In this document: positions 25,337-34,259 of the stretch, in pieces
Position numbering within the stretch: position 1 is the stretch's first letter
Layout: each line of letters begins with the position of its first letter
Assembly: GCA_947177425.1 (NCBI GenBank)
Contig: CAMWUN010000001.1
Location: forward strand, 1-64,000
Direction of reading: 5' to 3'
Origin: an uncultured bacterium
Lineage (GTDB): Bacteria > Bacillota > Clostridia > Lachnospirales > Lachnospiraceae
Length of the DNA stretch: 64,000 nt
Program-made: the position numbers and the translations under genes
Notes under the pieces: generated by a model
What the model was told of the DNA's origin: nothing
Database searches by the model: none
The model's input: the letters and a program-made list of their open reading frames with translations, nothing else

Positions 25337-26502
25337 TCTGCCAAACCTACTGATTTTCTCGCAATTAACCGGTATGAAAATACATTTTTCCCACTGCCTT
25401 GGGCACATCTCTTCATTTGTGCATATTTGTCAGGATCATCTAAAAGTTCCACTATCTTTTCCTTTATGTTTTCCGCCGAATCCTCCATAAGGAATTCCAC
25501 GTTCCCTCCGATATCTATATGGGTTGTTCCTTCCCAGTATTTGCAAATCATGGGAATTCCCTGTGCTGCCACCTGCTCCCAATAGATGGAATGCCTTCCC
25601 GGAAAAATTATCAAATTTGCGGCAGCAAAATATTCATAAGACTGCTCTCCTTTTGCCCATCCAATATATTGAATTTTTTTTCCGTCGCACAATGCAAGCA
25701 GCTTTTCTTTCAATTCCTCTTCAATAGAACCGAATACCAGCAGTTTCAGGTTCTCCTTTGGAATTTCTTTTACAGCCTCCATCAAAAGCAGCGTCTGGGT
25801 TTTAAATGCGTCAATTTTTCCTCCGGTGACAATCAGAAAATCCTCCGGCTTTATACCAAATCTTTTCCGCACACTGGCCTGAATCTCCTTCCGTGCCGCC
25901 CTCTCTACGCTCTCATCATCAGCCCCCATAAGAAGCAGGCCCGTCCTTTCCGCCGCAATCCCATATATATTCTGCAGAAAATCTACCCTTGAGGGCATTA
26001 CCCCAAAAAACTTTTCCACATAAGGTTCCACTGCCTTTGCACATGGTTTCCACCAGAACCGGTATAAGGTATTACGCGAAAACCAGTTCCGTGCACTGTT
26101 GGAAAAATCGCTGTGATTATCTGCATAAATAACCACATTGGGATGCTTTTTTTTGTAAGACGCCACCCTGCGGTTATCCTGGAACTGAAGATTATGCACA
26201 AAAATGACATCCGGGTCCAGTTCTTCTAAAATCTCTTTAAATCCCTTAAAAATCCCAATCTGGCGGTTTACATTATAGGGGAACGGAAAAGCGAAAGGCA
26301 GACGGATAATGCGGACACCATCTGGATTGATATAATCCATTTCTGTAGAGCACAATCCCCACGCACCTTCCGTAAAGCAATGATCCGTGGTAATCAGACT
26401 GACCTGATGCCCGTCTGCCGCCTGATATTTTATGATATTGTTTTCCTGATAATTAAGCCCTTCTGTATATCCTCCAACCAGACAGACATGTGTAATCTTC
26501 AT
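25333..26502 (-). CDS. Glycosyltransferase family 4
   Basis: A 389-aa GT-B enzyme. The acceptor half begins MKITHVCLVGGYTEGLNYQ and contains DVIFVHNLQF. The donor half has FLIVTGGKIDAFKTQ, KLLVFGSIEEELKE, IQYIGWAKGEQSYEYFAAAN and GRHSIYWEQVAAQGIPMI. The glutamate in YWEQ stands at the place of the GT4 E-x7-E motif. GGAGG lies six bases before the ATG. Upstream it is separated from the SGNH gene by 125 bp that hold a long hairpin, so it may be the first gene of a sub-transcript. Confidence 0.85.
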   Translation of the reverse strand: MKITHVCLVGGYTEGLNYQENNIIKYQAADGHQVSLITTDHCFTEGAWGLCSTEMDYINPDGVRIIRLPFAFPFPYNVNRQIGIFKGFKEILEELDPDVIFVHNLQFQDNRRVASYKKKHPNVVIYADNHSDFSNSARNWFSRNTLYRFWWKPCAKAVEPYVEKFFGVMPSRVDFLQNIYGIAAERTGLLLMGADDESVERAARKEIQASVRKRFGIKPEDFLIVTGGKIDAFKTQTLLLMEAVKEIPKENLKLLVFGSIEEELKEKLLALCDGKKIQYIGWAKGEQSYEYFAAANLIIFPGRHSIYWEQVAAQGIPMICKYWEGTTHIDIGGNVEFLMEDSAENIKEKIVELLDDPDKYAQMKRCAQGSGKNVFSYRLIARKSVGLAE

Positions 26503-26537
26503 AATAATCCTCCATGCCGTATTTTAGGCATTTTTCC

Positions 26538-26602
26538 GGGTGAAACTTGGCAGTTCTTAGCGAAACAGCCTCTGCTGTGAACTTTAGAACTGCTTTTCAC
26601 CC
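26538..26602. repeat. Long interrupted hairpin between SGNH and GT4 genes
   Basis: GGGTGAAA (26538-26545) pairs with TTTCACCC (26595-26602) and GCAGTTCT (26550-26557) pairs with AGAACTGC (26586-26593), giving a two-part stem around a 28-base loop. No T-run follows on either strand, so it is not a standard terminator. In the minus-strand mRNA it lies about 35-100 bases before the GT4 start, where it could act as an attenuator, a processing site or a protein-binding leader. Confidence 0.6.
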
Positions 26603-26627
26603 TATCCCCCGCTTTCTACGTTCTGTT

Positions 26628-27644
26628 TCATTTCGGCACTTCATGCCTGTTTACAATTAATCCATGAAAAGCTTCCATCTGCTCCCTGGAAGAAAATTCA
26701 ATCCGTATTTTGGAATCCACTTTGCATTCGTCTTTTAAAACTTCAATAAATTCCAGTGATAAATCGTTATTCCACCCAATCTCTTTTTCACAAATCTTCT
26801 GGCCGTCTGCATAAGCCGTAATCAGGTTCACTCCTTTAACCGTTGTGTAATCAATTCCCAGCCTGCCAAAAGGAATACTCATTTCCAGTTCACAGGCATA
26901 TTCTTCCACTCTCTCAAAATCGTCTGCGGAATAATATTTAAAGTCTGTGTAATTTACTACTTCCAGATTAAATGGCTCTGGCAGGGGCGCCGCTGGAACA
27001 TCTTTTTGTTTATAAAAAATATCCATCTGTTCTTTTACGGTTTCATAATATATCTTCTGCCCCTCATCATTGGGATGGGTTCCATCGTCACATAATTCTT
27101 CGTATGCCCTGCCGCTGTCCCTGAAAGCCCCAATAGTATCCGCCACATATGCGCTATAGTAAGCGCCTAATGCCTCTATCGCTTTGATTTTTTCCGTATA
27201 ATCTTTCTGGGAACTTTCTAAAATTGCCATAAGTTTACAGGAAGGATATTTGCCACGCACCGCTCTCAAAATGCTTTCATAATATAATGGGAAATCTTCC
27301 TGCTGGTCATTCTCGCCATAACAGATGATTGCCAGATCATAATCCTCACTGTCCTCCAGTTCCATTACCCTTACGTAACCTGCATAACTGCTGTTTCCGC
27401 CCATGGAAACATTAGTAATGTCCAGTTTCGTACCATACGCATCCTTCATATATGGTATCAGATATTTATACCATTTTAAAGACGGATCGCTTGCCCCGGC
27501 CCCTTCGCCTATAGAGTCCCCTACAATAAGAAGCTTTAAAGTATGACCGTTCTGCCGCTGTACCGCCCAAAAACCTGCACCGGCAATTAATATTACCGCC
27601 GCAATGATTCCTAAAATTTTTAATTTCCTAAACGACTCCTGCAT
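26628..27644 (-). CDS. Secreted or membrane-anchored SGNH/GDSL hydrolase (esterase or acyltransferase)
   Basis: A 338-aa protein with one N-terminal transmembrane anchor (residues 8-27) and an outside SGNH domain. All four blocks are readable: GDSIGEGAG (Ser), VSMGGNSS (Gly), YGENDQ (Asn) and DDGTHPNDEG (Asp/His). The ~110-residue C-terminal part is beta-rich and unassigned. SGNH enzymes next to polymerases and MBOATs add or remove acetyl groups on exported glycans. GAGGAATGG precedes the ATG. It follows the tandem Wzy-like genes by 14 bp in the same unit. Confidence 0.88.
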   Translation of the reverse strand: MQESFRKLKILGIIAAVILIAGAGFWAVQRQNGHTLKLLIVGDSIGEGAGASDPSLKWYKYLIPYMKDAYGTKLDITNVSMGGNSSYAGYVRVMELEDSEDYDLAIICYGENDQQEDFPLYYESILRAVRGKYPSCKLMAILESSQKDYTEKIKAIEALGAYYSAYVADTIGAFRDSGRAYEELCDDGTHPNDEGQKIYYETVKEQMDIFYKQKDVPAAPLPEPFNLEVVNYTDFKYYSADDFERVEEYACELEMSIPFGRLGIDYTTVKGVNLITAYADGQKICEKEIGWNNDLSLEFIEVLKDECKVDSKIRIEFSSREQMEAFHGLIVNRHEVPK

Positions 27645-27658
27645 GCTCCATTCCTCTT

Positions 27659-29125
27659 TTACCGTCTCTGGCGTAATTTCTCAGCATCAGTCTTCCCTTT
27701 TTTAAGGATAATAAAATAAGCCGCCATACCTAAAATAATAAAACCGATAAAGCTTAATGAAAAAACCGTTATCACACTTCTGACCCACTCATAGACAAGC
27801 AGATTTTCCTTCTGTATCACCATAAGTTCCGGCTCTGCCTGATAAAAAATCCCTGTACAAATACTAATGATTAGCGCCGCCGCAGTTCCCACGCCCAGAA
27901 TAACCTTCCTGCGCGCAAGCCACACACAATGTAGATTTTCTGATATTTCCTGTGGTTTTTCCATAGAAATCCTGACCGTTTTATCCCAATTTTTTAAAAG
28001 TGCAAATTCCCTCTGCCCTGCTCCCTGCTTATTTAAACTGGCAAAAACCTGCTCCCCAACAAACAGAAGCGTGAGATTTTTAAAAGAAGTGTTAAATAGA
28101 AACGGTTCCGTAAATCCTGCTGCAAGGAAACAGCATATCATAGCCAGCTCTATATTTTTCTTCTGTTTCACATAAACTGACACTACTGCCATATATCCTA
28201 CACATATCAGAAGAAAAACAGGTATCCCATAAGTCACCAGAGCAAAAAGATATGCGTTGTCCATTGTAATAACTTCTGTTGTAATTGCTGCAAGATTATT
28301 CCCCAACAGGGACATATTGTCAAGGGTCAGGAAATGTCTGGCAAGTTTAATTCTGTTATTAAATATTTTGTCAGCCAGTTCAAACGCTTTTCCATGCAAT
28401 GCCATCGGTATGATAACAGAAACCAGAATACAGCCGGGAAATACAAGCTTTACCAGGAAATATTCTATTTTACTGATTCTTTTCTTCTTTACATAATAAG
28501 ACAGGCAAATATATACCATTACAATAAGAGCGCCTGTGAAGCTGTAAGAATAGAAAAACAAAAAAATATTTCCCCACATTAAAAGCACAAGATGTTTCCA
28601 GCAGTAAGTATCTTTGACACAGTAAATTGCAAAAGCGGCCAGCGCCAGATAGGAAATATGCAGAACATTGGGATGGGGATATCCCATAAAATACCGGAGA
28701 ACCGCCCCAAAAATATTTTTTGTCTGAACCGCTGTTTCAACATTCCCGATAAAAACAAGGGATGTCAGAAACCGCAGACTCATGGCCGCCGCCCATACAA
28801 CAGCCCCGGTCTGAAAACATCTTTTTACAGAAACATTCTTCATGGCTGCTGCTGTCACCATACAAATCAGAACACCCTTTTCTCCACTGACCCGGTAAAC
28901 CACCGCGGACCATGTCAGCAGAAAAAGTATCACTGCCCACTCCCGGTAAGAGTATTCTGTAATACACATTTTAACCCCTATACATAAAAAGGCCAGCACC
29001 AGGAACACCTTATAAAGGGGCTGCCCATCGTACATTCCAATCCCTTTTGCAAACAGCATAATTCCCCAGAACAACAGATACAGTAGTTCCGACAACCGGA
29101 TCGTTAAATATTTTTCTTTATTCAT
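27659..29125 (-). CDS. Wzy-like polysaccharide polymerase, tandem copy 2
   Basis: A 488-aa polytopic protein with about eleven transmembrane helices in the first 350 residues, a cytosolic stretch (residues 350-400), and two more helices near the end. The conserved segment GYPHPNVLHISYLA matches GLGHPNALQCM of the gene upstream, and both share a KMCITEYSYREW-type loop. It overlaps that gene by eight bases. The C-terminal extension with two additional helices is absent from the partner. It probably polymerises repeat units outside, but no motif proves polymerase rather than ligase. Confidence 0.75.
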   Translation of the reverse strand: MNKEKYLTIRLSELLYLLFWGIMLFAKGIGMYDGQPLYKVFLVLAFLCIGVKMCITEYSYREWAVILFLLTWSAVVYRVSGEKGVLICMVTAAAMKNVSVKRCFQTGAVVWAAAMSLRFLTSLVFIGNVETAVQTKNIFGAVLRYFMGYPHPNVLHISYLALAAFAIYCVKDTYCWKHLVLLMWGNIFLFFYSYSFTGALIVMVYICLSYYVKKKRISKIEYFLVKLVFPGCILVSVIIPMALHGKAFELADKIFNNRIKLARHFLTLDNMSLLGNNLAAITTEVITMDNAYLFALVTYGIPVFLLICVGYMAVVSVYVKQKKNIELAMICCFLAAGFTEPFLFNTSFKNLTLLFVGEQVFASLNKQGAGQREFALLKNWDKTVRISMEKPQEISENLHCVWLARRKVILGVGTAAALIISICTGIFYQAEPELMVIQKENLLVYEWVRSVITVFSLSFIGFIILGMAAYFIILKKGKTDAEKLRQRR

Positions 29126-30290
29126 TCTCCACCCGCCTTTTAGCAGTCAGTCTCCACCAATACATTCCCACAATAAACAGCAGATAATTCCTCCCAATAT
29201 AAACCGAAATAATATGAGCCTCCACAATGGTATACAGAGCCGTCATGGAAAAAAGAATCAACTCATCCCACCGCTTCTTTTTCACAAAATATCCTACAAA
29301 TACTGCAAGCACAATAACTGCCAGAATTGCCGGAATAATCCCATACCAGTAAAACAGCCGCACCCAGCCCATATCAAAATAATAATTATTTTCAGGGCGG
29401 GAAAACAGGCTCCAGGTATCCATAATCCCTTCATGATTATCGGTTTCAATCAGGGAATGAAGCCTCCCCGTCAGTATGGTATCCAGAAACAGGTAAAATT
29501 TAATCTTCCTGTCGGTTTTTGCCCACCAATAATAATCCCACAGACACATCGCATCTTTAGCAGACATAACGGAAATAATAATACTCCCGGCAAAAACAGC
29601 CGCATTCCCCACTGCAAATGCTACCGTCAGCACTTTATTCCGTATTTTGGATGCCAGAAAAAACAAAATAACTGCTCCTGCGGAAACCAGAAAACCTGTT
29701 TTTGAATCCGTCAGAAGAAAAAAGAACCCATTAACCAAAAGCGTCAACGCGTAATAATACCATTTCCATTTTGCATGATACAGATACAGACCAAGCATGG
29801 TCAGCACGCATACCATACATTGCAGCGCATTGGGGTGCCCAAGGCCCAGCACATACCTTGTCTCCACACTGCCCCGCCCATAGTCCCGGGTCAGCGATAT
29901 GGTTCCCAACACTCCAAATAAGGACAAAAGTACAAGAACAAGGCATCCTGTAAGGGTCATCCAGAATACCATTTTCAGGCATTTTACCATGTCTGCATCC
30001 TTACATGCCGCTATAAACATAACCACCCTTACAATCTCATTTCGCCCCGTAGCGAAATAGGATATTGCGCCTATTGCCAGAAAAAATGCAATGAGCAAAT
30101 ATTCCCTGAATGAATATTTCGTCAGGCACACTTTGACCAGAAAAAGCAGGAAAGTGAGACGGAAAATCTGCCCCTCTATTGGGTTTGTATAGGCGCTTTT
30201 GTCAATCAGTACCAGCATGACTTCAATCATCACACCTACATAAAAAATAAGATATGCTGTTTTTTCTCTCAATGATTTGTCATTTATCAT
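29118..30290 (-). CDS. Wzy-like polysaccharide polymerase, tandem copy 1
   Basis: A 390-aa protein with about eleven transmembrane helices. It carries KVCLTKYSFREYLLI, the histidine motif GLGHPNALQCMVCV, and GFFFLLTDSKTGFLVS, the pattern of Wzy/EpsG-like polymerases. A long outer loop around residues 240-300 follows. It is a diverged paralogue of the next gene, which it overlaps. It is preceded at 12 bp by a GT11 fucosyltransferase gene. Confidence 0.75.
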   Translation of the reverse strand: MINDKSLREKTAYLIFYVGVMIEVMLVLIDKSAYTNPIEGQIFRLTFLLFLVKVCLTKYSFREYLLIAFFLAIGAISYFATGRNEIVRVVMFIAACKDADMVKCLKMVFWMTLTGCLVLVLLSLFGVLGTISLTRDYGRGSVETRYVLGLGHPNALQCMVCVLTMLGLYLYHAKWKWYYYALTLLVNGFFFLLTDSKTGFLVSAGAVILFFLASKIRNKVLTVAFAVGNAAVFAGSIIISVMSAKDAMCLWDYYWWAKTDRKIKFYLFLDTILTGRLHSLIETDNHEGIMDTWSLFSRPENNYYFDMGWVRLFYWYGIIPAILAVIVLAVFVGYFVKKKRWDELILFSMTALYTIVEAHIISVYIGRNYLLFIVGMYWWRLTAKRRVENE

Positions 30291-30302
30291 ACAATATCTG
30301 TC

Positions 30303-31199
30303 CTATTCCAGCTTTCCCTGGGGATTAATAAACCTCCATCCCTTCCACAATTGCTCCATCTCTTTTTTATCGAACACCTGGCTGTTTTTATGGATGGTAG
30401 GACGAATCATAATTTTGTCATCGTTTCCATTCAGTCTCGCTCCCCAGAAGCTGAATGTGGAGTTAGCGCAAATGTTATGCCTGCACTGGCTCATAAGCCA
30501 TATGTCATAAAAGCTGTCTTTTCCGTGATTGATATCCACCACCGTATATTCCGCCCCCTGGTATTTCCGGCCCGCATAAGCAATATCATCCGAAAACAAA
30601 TAAAAATGTGCTCCCGGCACCAGTTCTTTTACCAGCTCTATTGCCGTCTCATAATATCTGTCTGTACAAATGTTTCCAAACAAAGCCGCATTTTCAGGGT
30701 CTAAATAGTCTCCCCGTCTTATATGCACACTGACAGAATTTCGTTCTTTCATTTCCTCTGCCATCTTTTCGTTTAAGGGATTACTGCTGACCGGAAATTG
30801 TATTTTTTCTCTCAAATCATACAGAATATCGCCATAATATTTCTCACAGGCAAAATATCCGCTGATATACATATCTTCATATTCAAAAATCTCTGGATGA
30901 TACATCCTGCTTTCCTTAAACCAGTGCACGGTAAAAGGCATTAATTTCCGCCGCAGTCTGCCGGAGAGCGCGTCATTTCCTATCAGCCTTATCTTATCTT
31001 CGGGATGGCAGGTTTCATAGATCAGCCTGTCAAAGTATGCCAGTTCCAGTTCCCTTTTTTGCAGTACTTCCTTTTGGTTATCATCGGAAAACCACGAAAG
31101 ATCCAGTCTGGCTTCCTTTCCCATTCTGACAAATTTTCTGTATAATGCATATTGCTGGAGCTGGTTTCCCAAGCCTCCTGCTGCCTGGATAATAATCAT
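30303..31199 (-). CDS. Glycosyltransferase family 11 (alpha-1,2-fucosyltransferase-like)
   Basis: A 298-aa GT11 enzyme. AAGGLGNQLQQYALYRKF is the N-terminal signature with glutamine in place of phenylalanine, VSVHIRRGDYL is the catalytic HxRRxDY, and ICANSTFSFWGARL the C-terminal motif. GDP-fucose is the expected donor. AGGAATAGGAT lies before the ATG. It sits between the SGNH partner of the MBOAT and the tandem polymerases, so its product may be acylated and then polymerised. Confidence 0.9.
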   Translation of the reverse strand: MIIIQAAGGLGNQLQQYALYRKFVRMGKEARLDLSWFSDDNQKEVLQKRELELAYFDRLIYETCHPEDKIRLIGNDALSGRLRRKLMPFTVHWFKESRMYHPEIFEYEDMYISGYFACEKYYGDILYDLREKIQFPVSSNPLNEKMAEEMKERNSVSVHIRRGDYLDPENAALFGNICTDRYYETAIELVKELVPGAHFYLFSDDIAYAGRKYQGAEYTVVDINHGKDSFYDIWLMSQCRHNICANSTFSFWGARLNGNDDKIMIRPTIHKNSQVFDKKEMEQLWKGWRFINPQGKLE

Positions 31200-31202
31200 A
31201 TC

Positions 31203-32678
31203 CTATTCCTCTTCCTTATCACAATGCTCCATCTCAAGTCCCAGATAGACATTATCTCCCGCTGCATCAATCAACTGGCTGACCGTTTCATTATACACAA
31301 CTATATTTACGCCATTCCCGACCATGGCATAGTCCTTTCCGCCAATCAGTATGCGGGCCTTTTCTTTTAACTCACCCTCTGCTTCCTGTATAACAGATTC
31401 CACATGGATTTCATCATTGTCTGTATTCATACAATAATAATACCCGCTTCCCGGAAAGTAAAGTTCTCTTTTTCCGTCTTTAAAAATCCAGACGCCGCCA
31501 GCCTCATACTCTTCCTTATTGATACCAAGCTTCGCCAGTCCGTCCAGATATACCTCACCCAAAACCTTGTAATTTCCTGTAAGGGCCAAAATTACTGTCT
31601 GTCCGTCTTCCATTCCGGAAATAATCTCAAGATATTCATGAATATCCTGCGCCTGTTCCAACTTGTGTGCAAGCACTTTATTTCTCAAATATAGAGCGTT
31701 ATCCTCCCACAATTCATATCCTTTGCTCCCCCTTCTGTCTGCTATTTCATAATTTTCTTTCAAATATTCTGCCATATGTCTGGTAACTTTAGCCGCACCA
31801 TAATTGTTTACATGCTCCATATCCCTGAAATCGGTTTCAAAATCAATGGCAATTTCATCATATAAATTATTATAATTAATAAACGGAACCCCCTGCTGCC
31901 GGGCAAATGCCTCTACTGCATTAAACTGCATCTGTTTTTCCGCAGACAACACAAACGGCGAAGCAAAAAGAACGACAGGCACATGATGCGCATTTGCCGT
32001 ATCAATTATTTCCTTGAGCATTTCCAGTCTTTGGGGATTCAAATCTGCGGTTTCCTTAATACCATTTATATCCGGCTTTTCAAAAGACTCTCTCTCATAG
32101 CTTCCTCTGTACCCCACCATAAAAGGAATACTGTCCTCAAAATCATTCCGGGTAAGTTCTGCATACCGGGAATGTACCACAGGTATCTTAAAGTAAATCT
32201 CCTGTTCCTGCTGGCGCCCCATATTCATATTTTCAGACAGATATTTCATGTACTCTCCATAGTTAGCAGACCATTTCATTCCAAGGACATTCCTGTATAT
32301 ATCCGCGTCGGAGTTTACAATCTCACCGCCTGTCATTCCCAGCATTTCCACCACAATCACTTTCGGCTTTTTCGTCCGTAATGTTTCTTTTATAAAATAG
32401 CAAGTGCTGTCCATCATTTGTGAGCCGGCTGAAAGCGTATAGCCTGCCAACCCATAATCTTCCCACAAAATCCCGTGGTCAATCGTGCAGTGGGCATGGC
32501 TGCTTCCGAAAAAAAACACATCAGCGCATTCCTCATCCATTTGATAAAAGCGCTGCCATCCTCCGCCTCCCCCGGTCTCCTTGTAATTGAAGATTCTGAG
32601 AATGCCGGACAGCATGCCCAGTGTCAGCGACAGAAATAAGACTATTTTCACTATGTTGCAATAACTTTTTTTATCCAT
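31203..32678 (-). CDS. Membrane-anchored SGNH-like (AlgJ/DltD-type) partner of the MBOAT, with extra C-terminal domain
   Basis: A 491-aa protein anchored by one helix (residues 8-28), with an outside domain. It carries GSSHAHCTID at about residues 58-67 and FRDMEHVNNYGAAKVT with the paired D and H, a layout like AlgJ/AlgX or DltD proteins that work with membrane O-acyltransferases. After about residue 350 comes an additional domain (TVILALTGNYKVL, DGLAKLGINKE, GSGYYYCM) that I cannot name; it faintly resembles ILEI-type domains. The start is uncertain: the ATG at 32678 has its AGGAG 17 bases away and one at 32708 has none. The MBOAT gene lies just upstream. Confidence 0.8.
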   Translation of the reverse strand: MDKKSYCNIVKIVLFLSLTLGMLSGILRIFNYKETGGGGGWQRFYQMDEECADVFFFGSSHAHCTIDHGILWEDYGLAGYTLSAGSQMMDSTCYFIKETLRTKKPKVIVVEMLGMTGGEIVNSDADIYRNVLGMKWSANYGEYMKYLSENMNMGRQQEQEIYFKIPVVHSRYAELTRNDFEDSIPFMVGYRGSYERESFEKPDINGIKETADLNPQRLEMLKEIIDTANAHHVPVVLFASPFVLSAEKQMQFNAVEAFARQQGVPFINYNNLYDEIAIDFETDFRDMEHVNNYGAAKVTRHMAEYLKENYEIADRRGSKGYELWEDNALYLRNKVLAHKLEQAQDIHEYLEIISGMEDGQTVILALTGNYKVLGEVYLDGLAKLGINKEEYEAGGVWIFKDGKRELYFPGSGYYYCMNTDNDEIHVESVIQEAEGELKEKARILIGGKDYAMVGNGVNIVVYNETVSQLIDAAGDNVYLGLEMEHCDKEEE

Positions 32679-32735
32679 TGCTCTATACGGTCTGTCTCCT
32701 GCAATCATTTTCTAAAAATGTGTTTAAAAGCTGCT

Positions 32736-34244
32736 CTAAAACTGGAAATAAATAAACTGTGCGGAATCAAACCCCGGGCCATAGTATCCAAAAACAACGC
32801 ATGTAAAAATCAGCATCAGCAAAACGCCCCACCTGAAAACAATCCACTGTCTCTGTAAACTTACATCCAGCAATTCTCCTTTTTTATACTTTATCAGTTC
32901 CACAAGAACCAGCATAAAAATTCCAAACCCTAAAATATGCATTTCCTTAACGTCCAGCCCCAGCATGTATATTTGCTGGTTAAATAACGACCACCAGTCA
33001 CGGTACGTAACCATGCGCTTTATATAGTGTACTGCCTGTCCCAGCGAATCCGCCCTGAAAAAAATCCATGCAATATCTATCAGCACAAAAGTTACCAGCC
33101 CCTTAAAAAATTTATACCCGAAAGAATCTGTTTTTGTATGGCATTTACCGTTGATTTTCTGTACCAGAGGCGTAAGTTCTTTTTCAGCAATCTGGTAAAA
33201 ACCATGAAGAAGCCCCCATACAGCATAGGTCCAGTCGGCCCCGTGCCACAGACCGCTGACACCGAATGTAATCAGAATATTTCTGTATTTCTTTAGTTTG
33301 CTGCACCTGCTGCCCCCCAGCGGTATATAAAGATAATCCCGGAACCATGTGCTTAGGCTGATATGCCATCTCCGCCAGAAGTCCACAATAGAAACCGCAA
33401 AATACGGCGTATTAAAATTTTCCATAAGCTGAAACCCCAGAACCCTTGCTGCTCCTATGGCAATCATGGAATATCCTGAAAAGTCGCAGTAAATCTGTAT
33501 GGCAAATGCCGCCGCGCCTGTTCCAAGAGCCACCATTCCATATCCTTCAAATCCATCAAATACCGTATTAACCAAAACCGCCGCTCTGTCTGCAATGACT
33601 ACCTTTAAGAAATAACCCCAAAGCATAATGACAAAACCGGAAGTCACTCTCTGATAATCCCACAGCTTATGTGATGCTTCACTTTTAATCTGATTAAGCA
33701 GGTTCCCCGACCGTTCAATGGGGCCGGCAACCAACTGTGGAAAGAATGAAACGAACAGGGCGTATTTCAGGAAATTCCTTTCTGCCTCAATTGTCCCCCG
33801 GTACACATCTATCATGTATCCCAGCGCCTGAAAAATATAAAAAGAGATTCCCACTGGAAGTAAAATACTGACTTCATCTAATTTTCCTACGCTAAATACT
33901 TCCAAAACCCGGTTAATAGAATGTATCAGGAAGTTTGTATATTTGAAATAAACCAGCATGACAATGTTCAGTGCAATTCCCACGGCAATGACCAATTTCA
34001 TCCATTTCCTCTGTCTTCCGCTTTCAAGGCTTGCCCTGTCCCTTATACTTTCTACAGCCCTCCCGCATATATAAGTTATGATTGTAGAGAGCAGAATCAG
34101 CACAATATAATATGGATTCCAGCACATATAGAAAAAGTAACTGGCAGCAAGCAGCCAAATATAACGCATCCTACAGGGGAGCACAAAATACATCAGCAAA
34201 ACAACAGGAAAAAATATTAAAAAATCAATGGAATTAAATAACAT
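32736..34244 (-). CDS. MBOAT membrane O-acyltransferase (AlgI/DltB-like)
   Basis: A 502-aa membrane protein with about twelve helices that moves acyl groups, usually acetyl, across the membrane to an exported glycan. The family core is clear: LLPVGISFYIFQALGYMIDVYRG, FFPQLVAGPIER, FWRRWHISLSTWFRDYLYIPLGG, and the catalytic histidine in GLWHGADWTYAVWG. The start MLFNSIDFLIFF is typical. It is followed by its SGNH-type partner and preceded by a GH88/105-like gene 15 bp upstream. A second MBOAT/SGNH pair lies at 58073-60637. Confidence 0.94.
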   Translation of the reverse strand: MLFNSIDFLIFFPVVLLMYFVLPCRMRYIWLLAASYFFYMCWNPYYIVLILLSTIITYICGRAVESIRDRASLESGRQRKWMKLVIAVGIALNIVMLVYFKYTNFLIHSINRVLEVFSVGKLDEVSILLPVGISFYIFQALGYMIDVYRGTIEAERNFLKYALFVSFFPQLVAGPIERSGNLLNQIKSEASHKLWDYQRVTSGFVIMLWGYFLKVVIADRAAVLVNTVFDGFEGYGMVALGTGAAAFAIQIYCDFSGYSMIAIGAARVLGFQLMENFNTPYFAVSIVDFWRRWHISLSTWFRDYLYIPLGGSRCSKLKKYRNILITFGVSGLWHGADWTYAVWGLLHGFYQIAEKELTPLVQKINGKCHTKTDSFGYKFFKGLVTFVLIDIAWIFFRADSLGQAVHYIKRMVTYRDWWSLFNQQIYMLGLDVKEMHILGFGIFMLVLVELIKYKKGELLDVSLQRQWIVFRWGVLLMLIFTCVVFGYYGPGFDSAQFIYFQF

Positions 34245-34259
34245 AAAAGTCTCTGTCCC

